Below, in pieces: positions 57,190 through 64,000 of a stretch of DNA of 64,000 bases. A model generated the notes under the pieces. It did no database searches, was not told where the DNA came from, and worked only from the letters and a program-made list of their open reading frames with translations. Numbering within the stretch: the stretch's first letter is position 1; each line of letters opens with the position of its first letter. The DNA comes from Polytrichum commune (taxonomy: Eukaryota > Streptophyta > Polytrichopsida > Polytrichales > Polytrichaceae), in assembly GCA_950295325.1 (NCBI GenBank), contig OX485803.1, positions 46,639,554 through 46,703,553 on the forward strand, written 5' to 3'. Both the position numbers and the translations under genes were made by a program.

Positions 57190-59000
57190 TCCCTAAAATT
57201 CTTTAATCCGCTCTTGTACAAGGTGTAGGCCCTGCTCATTATGATGCCAAATTGTAGGCCTTGGTACTCCATCCTCCACCAAAGGTTGAGTTGCAAAATA
57301 TGTTCTGGAATTGTCGGGGGGAGGTATGTAACCCGTTTTTGCCATCACCTTCCACAATTGGGTAATATGGTGCCAAGCTTTGGACCCTCCCTTTGTAGAT
57401 AATTGTGGGGAGAACAACCATAGGGAGGAGGGGCTCCATGGATCATGGGTGGAAGGTTGCAACTGCTTGATGCGATAATGCAAAATGATTTGAAGGTTTG
57501 ATTTGCCTGGACGTAGGGCTTGAGTAACCCATTTGCTCACGAGGGCTTTCATTACATCCTCTGGCGAGGTGAGACTAAGGCCCCTTACTTTCTTGGGCAT
57601 CGTGCAATCATCCCATCTTACACAAGCTCTTGCCGTATTCTCCAAACCGGACCAAAGATAATTGCGGAGTAAAGCTTTAATTCTCCCAAGAACTTTCTTT
57701 GACCCAACCCATACAACGATAAAATACCATAGGGATGACATCAACACTTGGTTTACAATGAGAGTGCAATACCTGCAAGGGACAAGTTGGTAGAGCTCCA
57801 ATACTTGAGTTTGCCCTTAACCATGTTTATCAAAAATTGGTCAACAACTTGGATTTCCAATTTAAGTCCAAAAGGCGTGCCTAGAACTTTTGATAAGCCT
57901 TCATTAGCGGCCCACTTCCACTGGTATTTCCCCACACATCCCGGCGGTCGTCTTCGGCCACACCAATACACACATTTTTTTGCTAATTGATTTCAAGTCC
58001 GGAGGCCTTACCAAATTTGTGTAAGATTCCTATAAGGTAATCTACGCTAGCTTATTCCGCTTTAACCATGAAGGATGTGTCATCAACATATTGGCTTATG
58101 ATATGTTGGGAAATACCTTGTGGAAGATTAATGCCTTTGAGGTTGCTAGTGCCCGTTGCGTGTTTAACTACTGCATTTAGTGCCTTTTGTGGTTACAATG
58201 AAAAGATAGGGGGCAAGAGGGCGCCCTTGGCGAACTCTTCTATGGAGTCCTAAAGGTTTTGTTAATTTGTTGTTAAGATTAATAAAGATTGTTGCATCAT
58301 GAAACAACATTCTAATCATTTTTATGAACGTGCTTGGCATTCCTAATTTCCCCATAAGTTGGAACATGAAGGCCCGCTCTACTCTATCATAGGCTTTGCT
58401 AAAGTCAAGTTTAAGGATAATGGACTCTTGGCGTGACTCCTTAGCCCATTGGATTGTTTCATGTGTGAGTAGGATATTGTCTAATATGAACCAAAGTGGT
58501 AGGAAGGCGGTTTGGTTAGTGTTGATTACCTCTACCAACAAAGGTTGGAATCGCCGTTGGAGGGGCTTCGCAAAAATCTTGTAAGTGTAGATTGATTGGT
58601 CACCAATTGGTTAAGCTCGAGCGGTCCCCAACTTTGAAGAGTAGAGCCATGCGTCCTTTTGTTACTCCCTTAGGAACCATTCCTTTCCTAGTGACTCATT
58701 CACCATCCTTGTGAAGTCATTATTCATGAAACTCCAATAAGCTTGAAAGAACTTTGTTGTCAAACCATCCGGGCCTGGGCTTTTACCTCTTGCAAGTGCC
58801 TAGACTGCTTTGGTGAATTTTGCTTCGGTAAGCGGGGCCTCCAAAATCCTTTTGGGGGGCTAGGGAAAACTTGTTCGGTACATAACTTAACAACTCTTCC
58901 TCATGCACTTGTCGTTGCTCGTCCATGACCAGGCGCGCTTATAGGTTGGAGTAGAAGGAGTTGCATACTTTAGCCAAGTCCGCGCTTGATGAGACGATTG
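57190..59000 (-). pseudogene. L1-type LINE reverse transcriptase relic
   Basis: Readable pieces on the minus strand, in order: a GDRSSLTNW-type block near 58620; TNQTAFLPLWFILDNILL, then a LKLDFSKAYDRVERAF block (58541-58164); the catalytic QYVDDTSFMVKAE at about 58100-58055; and the C-terminal region with LRNYLWSG (57801-57193). Frameshifts and stops separate them. There is no endonuclease or RNase H here. It is unrelated in composition to the A/C-rich LINE fragment at 43 kb. Confidence 0.82.
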
Positions 59001-62000
59001 TATTACACCTCACATCAACCTAAGGGGATTTGGGAATACTCGAATAAGATACTTAGGAACGTATGAGAGCATTGACCATGTAATTTTGAAACACACTCAT
59101 AAATAAATGGGAATATTGATCAAGTACTTTGAACGTAAGATTGCATGGAATCAGTATTGATATATACTTTGTGAATGATGAAATAAGTAAGAAATTCATG
59201 TCATTAAGTGTCATTCATCAAACTAAGTAGATTTGCTTTAGCGAGGGAATATGCTTGAATTACACAAGGACTTTGACACTCTTGACTAAGCAACCTTGGA
59301 TTTGGATTGAATGAATGTGGTTATAAGCCATTTAAACCATGAAACATATTAGAGTAATTCTACAGGATGTTGGACATAGGAATAGATTCCCATCCAAAGA
59401 CTCTTAACCTTGACATAAGAATTTAGGGGAACATAAACTTGGAAACCCAAGGGCATCTACCTCTTAATATAAGGATTCATGAGAACTTACAAAAGGAACA
59501 ATATACAAAACTAAGTACCGACACTAGCATGCATATGACCAACTTTGAAGAAAATAGAAAATGTAGAGCAATAATTTTGGTGGGAATGATGTTCGTGTAA
59601 ACCGGTCAACAACGGGTTACACCGTCTAAGGTTGAGGGTTGACGATGACCTCGACAATTACATAGGTTTGTTTTGTTTTGCATACCAGTAACCCACATGC
59701 ACATACTTGTAGGGAACCACAAGACTTTTGCCTAGTTGCAATGGTTGCGATTTTTTTTAGCAACACGGTGGAGTTTGGTGCGTTTTGGCTCACACAATCC
59801 AATGATGTTGCATTTACTCCACGGCGGTGTGCATTTTGAGGGTTGAAAATCATCGACAGTTTCAATGGCCATATGGAACTACTGTGTAAATCATGGGTTT
59901 TGAATAACCCGATGTCCAACCATCTTCACACAAGCTTTTTTGCACACCTTGACGTAACGGACCTCTATGCAATCTGTCTACACCTCAAGTCAATCTGGCT
60001 GCGATAATATTTTGTCTGTCATGGTGATGGTTTGGTTGACAATGTGGGTGTTTGGATAATCCCTACTTTTAGATCTTAACGTTTGTTTTTGTTTGTTTTT
60101 TTTTTTTTTGGTTTTTTTTTTGCATACCCTAAACCCACGTGCATAGGGTTATAGGGAACCACATGACTTCTACATAGCTGCAAGAGTTGTGATTTTTTTG
60201 TGTTTGGGTTAGACTTTTGCGGAGCGGGTGTTGTGTTTGTGAACACACGCTCACTCTTGTTGTGTTTCCACCCTAAGCCTTCTTTTTTGATGCATGAAGG
60301 TTATATTCTATGGGTTGTAAAGCTACGTAGTTTAAAGCAAATTTTAAATTGCATTATGCTTAAGTATCCTTGTGTTCTTCATCACTTGCAATCATATGAT
60401 ATCATTCAGGTTATGGTCTTGGAATGATATGCATCATGCTATCACACTTGTTCAAATCGAAATGTACGAATGCGAATTGATCCATTAGTAGAGATGTATA
60501 TTTATTCCTTAAATAGAAAAAAATATTTTTTAGGCATCACAAAAATTTGTTTGGTTGTAGGAAGGATAATATCTTGCTTGTCAATGATCAACCTAGCAAA
60601 CACATCAAGAACAAAGCCTCAAAGTGTTGCTACTTCCCCCACACTTGGCATAGTCCTAGAGTTATAGATAATATCACCATCACTTGTTACATCTAGATTG
60701 AGAAACTTATACACGCACCAAAAGTTCCTTTGTATTTGGGGATCTGTTTGTCATTGGCAATTGCTTGCCAAACTCAACAAAATCTCATAACACATTGAGT
60801 GAGTGTTTTCTAATCTTTTCTTTTTTTCTTTTTTTTTCTTTTTCTTTATGTTACTACCATGGATCACAAGGTATTTTGATCCATCATTTATATGGTGTAT
60901 TCTTTCATTATTTAGTTTCATTGATACATTCTTATTTTTGTCTTCTGTGTGTATCAAGTATTCATGAGCAAGGCATTGTTAGGCACCACATTTTTTAAAC
61001 CTAAGAAATCTCCAAAGAAGCACGTGAACTTGTAGCTATTGAAGTGTAACTCCTATGTTGCTTATTGCCTAAGGCAAATCGTTGCAGCTAATTATTCCTC
61101 GCCACAATGTAGGAGGTTGCACGTTAGATGGCATCTACAACTTTCAGGAGGCAGTCTAACTTTTCATTTAGTAAATCTTTTCATTTTATTTTATTGGCTT
61201 CGTCGTTATACTTATAGAAGCTCACATATTTTGTTTAATCTCTTTTGCATCTCATTATGAGTTCTCGTCTACATCCCACACCTTAAGGTTTTGCCTAGAC
61301 AGAAGTTAGCCAACTCTACAAAGGAGTCACAAAATGACTACCAAAACGCCGGGAGCTCTCATGGTCTTATGCTTCTTCCACAAAGAAGACAAGAAAGTCA
61401 TTAAGAGGCTCTAGAGATGGTGATGGATTCAAGATTACTTAGCTATTGGGACCTTCCAATCTTCAATTGAACTATTAGAAGTATAAAATCTAGAATTTCT
61501 ATATGTTCATTAGTTGTAATTTATTTTTTGGGTTAAAGTACATTGCAATTTTGTGTTGAAATGTCCCCTAAATAACCCCATTAGAGATAACTTTCCATCA
61601 CTATTTGAGAACATAGTTCCAGGGAGCCTTAAGTCTTTCTTTCAATTAGACCCACAAGTTGGTATTAGCCTCTATCTCATGGAGGCTACCACACTCCACC
61701 ACTCTAGAGACATAGTTGGTTTAAGACCATCTTGATGTACTTTTAGTACCATAAGCCTTTTCGGCTTCCCGGACTTTAGAAACAATTTCATTTCATTTTC
61801 ATTTCAATGCACAACTTGTGTTTGGGATTTTATGAATAAAGTTGTATTTCCCAAATCTCATTTTTACTCTCCACATGTACTTCATTTTGTATATTTTGTT
61901 GAGTGTATTTTATTTCTAGTGTTATAGACAAGGAGTTCTCCCGATGCTCTTGGAGATTAAACTTGTTATAATAATCTACTGTGAAATTTGTAGTATATTT

Positions 62001-62310
62001 TACTACTCCTCTTATCTTGTACATACTTGTTCTTCTACTTGAATAATAAATTGGGCATTGGGAGTGCCCTCCATCTCATTCTTGTTTACTATAACATTTT
62101 GGGGCTTCTACTAATAATTTCCTCATTAATTTATCATTAATGTTCCTTAATTAATTCAATTATAAATTTAGATTCGTTAGTTGTCTAATTTTAGTTAAAT
62201 GCTTGTTATGTGGTAGCCGTATGAAACAAAAAAATTCCTAGGTAGAAGTAAAGAGACCATGTGTATCGCAATCTCCCCCCCCCCCCCCATATTGAAATAA
62301 ATACAAATTT
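59001..62310. other. AT-rich intergenic DNA with one direct repeat
   Basis: No gene was recognised. A diverged direct repeat (TTTTGCATACC, CCCAC-TGCATA, TAGGGAACCACA-GACTT) is present at about 59674-59755 and 60116-60198. Homopolymer runs occur near 60100, 60820 and 62280. Two frames near 61039-61260 and 61553-61735 lack recognisable motifs. Confidence 0.5.
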
Positions 62311-62399
62311 TTGAAGTGAAATTTGTGTTGTCATCCAAACTCATTGTGGGTGTGTGGGGGGGGGGGGTAAATGTTCACATGGTGAACATTTTCAGTATG

Positions 62400-62900
62400 T
62401 ATGTCCAAGTAGTTGTGGATTGCTTGAACAAAGAGTTTCATGATTTACATGTTTTCAACGCACCACAACTTTTTAGTCCAAAATATTATCCAAGTGATGA
62501 AGTTTGTATAACTATGCCAGAGCAATGGTTGGAGAGATTGATCATAAAATTCGGATTTACAGTAGTTGAAAGTGATGCAAGTAGAGCCGAGTTGCTTGAG
62601 TTCATAGAAACACTGCGGCATGAATGTGAAAACAAATCATCGTGTGAGGCATGGCAATTTTGTGGGTGCATCAATGATTGGTATACCAATTGGTCACATC
62701 TCATGAAACTTTGGCAAAAAGTACTTGCCATTCCCTCAAGTATTGCAATAAGTGAAAGTGGATTTTCAAAACAAAATGCTATTAATAACCACTTGTGAGA
62801 TTCATTGAAGTTAGACACTTTGGATGCTTTGATGTGAGTATCATTATGCGAAATAAAGTTGAAGAATATAAATTGGAGGGCAGAATGTGAGTTATGGTGA
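62400..62900 (+). pseudogene. hAT transposase C-terminal fragment, copy 2
   Basis: The frame contains WSHLMKLWQKVLAIPSSIAI, then SGFSKQNAINNHL. After a stop and frame change comes SLKLDTLDALM, then TGA and VSLC. This is the C-terminal region of a hAT-type transposase, longer than the copy at 34320. Multiple stops make it non-functional. A poly(G) run upstream (62356-62366) and the absence of the N-terminal BED/catalytic region mark a truncated relic. Confidence 0.7.
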
Positions 62901-63534
62901 AACACAAGGAATTGGAGAATTCTCAGTTTGGACTAAATGTTTTAAGAGGTTCAGTATTATGTATATTCATTTACGGAAGAACATGATTTGATAATCCTCA
63001 ATTTTATGTGAAAAAACTAAGATTTTCTCAACTTGTCATTTGAAATATAGTTTTTGATGTTGTATGTCACATTGAAATCCACAAAAAAGTAACCCATCAA
63101 AATGAACAACTGCCTCTACACATATAGTTTAAGCCCTTTGCAAATAGTGTGCATGACAGTATATACCATAATCAGTGGAGCACCACTCCACTACAGGTCA
63201 CAACAAGAAAGACACACCCGAAGGATCTGGCATTCAAGGGAGGCTGCAGACGCTCTACTAATATAAAGTGTTTTGAATCTAACTTATTAATTATGTACGG
63301 GACAGCCAATTTTATCCGTGTAAAGTCAGATTCAAGGTGTGGTTTGCGTGTGCTGGGTCCCCTTTGAATCTTAGAAGTATCCATCCGTCAGTACAATTTC
63401 ACTAATGAAAGTGGTAAATTTGGTGCGTGTAACAAGGTCCATCGGACACATAACATTGCTAAAAGCCTCATGCTCCTTTGTCCTTTGTGAATAAAAGAGA
63501 TGTTGTGTTTCATGAGGACCTTGTGGCGGCACTA
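62901..63534. other. Spacer without recognised gene
   Basis: The 72- and 70-residue frames overlapping at 63149-63384 are on opposite strands and show no motif. Nothing else was supported. Confidence 0.45.
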
Positions 63535-64000
63535 AGGCCACTTCACACACGAGACCGAGAGCCCATGACCATTACACTTCAAGCACTCTCATTGGTGAAA
63601 AGGCGGAGCCGGTCGAAGTTCGCTTCACACTACACTTAGAGGGACCAACGGAGTATGTGAATGCAAGATGGATGTAAAGTCTACATGGATTCTTACATGG
63701 CATCGAATGGGTCATGTTGTATGGTCACTTGGACTAATTTCAAAAACCACCTCTTGGAGGTAGGCCTAACACAAAACCAGGAGACCATGGCATTCCAAAC
63801 GTTCACAACCGTTGATTTATTCTATTTTATCATGTGTAAGGACCCTCGTGAATAAAATTTTAACGAAATAACATTTGATTGAGGGCCCAGTCACATATGA
63901 CTTCACACTACACTTGAGGGTCTGTGACCACCCTACATGATTTTGGAGGTGTCTTGGGACAGCCTTTGGACACTTTCTTTTGGGCTCTCACAATTTCATG
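63535..64000 (+). mobile_element. Dispersed repeat B, copy running off the window end
   Basis: It begins GGCCACTTCACACACGAG and follows the copy at 36330 through GATTTTGGAGGTGTCTTGGG and GGGCTCTCACAATTTCATG, where the window ends. The expected closing GGTTACAGCTCTTGGCTC-like inverted end would lie just beyond. Confidence 0.75.

Noticed and set aside
1-64000. tRNA or rRNA genes
   Set aside because: I looked for T-loop (GTTCGANTC) with acceptor pairing and for rRNA landmarks and recognised none. A covariance scan would be decisive.

Overview
The window is nuclear DNA of a land plant or close streptophyte relative. Four observations support this: spliced genes with many GT-AG introns, a peroxisomal enoyl-CoA hydratase of plant type, U5 snRNA genes with the plant USE plus TATA promoter arrangement, and a heavy load of plant-type transposons (CACTA, PIF/Harbinger, hAT, L1-like LINE, pogo-like). 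I cannot fix the lineage. Intron size and repeat content fit a bryophyte, lycophyte, fern or large-genome charophyte, but that is inference.

The gene-bearing part is roughly 4.4-29 kb. I reconstructed two complete spliced genes by joining splice-consistent exons. The first is a plus-strand enoyl-CoA hydratase 2 (ECH2-like; 5370-10827; 11 exons; 315 residues; C-terminal SRL peroxisomal signal). The second is a convergent minus-strand GNAT acetyltransferase (15697-11341; 8 exons; 240 residues). Next comes a tandem cluster of four U5 snRNA genes (17.4-20.4 kb), each with a USE-like box 73-79 bp and a TATA box about 35 bp upstream of the RNA. The fourth copy lost 7 nt of its stem and is separated from the third by a 502-bp foldback element. 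A minus-strand two-exon gene (28069-23387) then encodes an ankyrin-like N-terminus, an unrecognised middle domain and a Lys/Glu-rich tail.

From about 29 kb onward the window is mostly mobile DNA. It holds a 1,026-bp foldback element with a target-site duplication (34946-35971), a CACTA-type region (about 37-43 kb) interrupted by a 348-bp satellite and a LINE RNase H fragment, and two tandem arrays (45.9-47.6 kb, one with a 146-147-bp period). A full-length but dead PIF/Harbinger element (47707-52850) has TTA duplications and nested smaller elements. Two pogo/Tigger-like elements (54.3-56.0 kb), a GC-rich Tourist-like MITE (56388-56734), an L1-like LINE relic (57.2-59.0 kb) and two hAT transposase fragments follow. 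Several dispersed repeat families (called A, B, C, E here) recur.

The functional genes are unrelated housekeeping loci: peroxisomal unsaturated fatty-acid breakdown, acetyl transfer, spliceosomal RNA, and one gene of unknown function. No operon-like organisation, CRISPR array or tRNA was seen.
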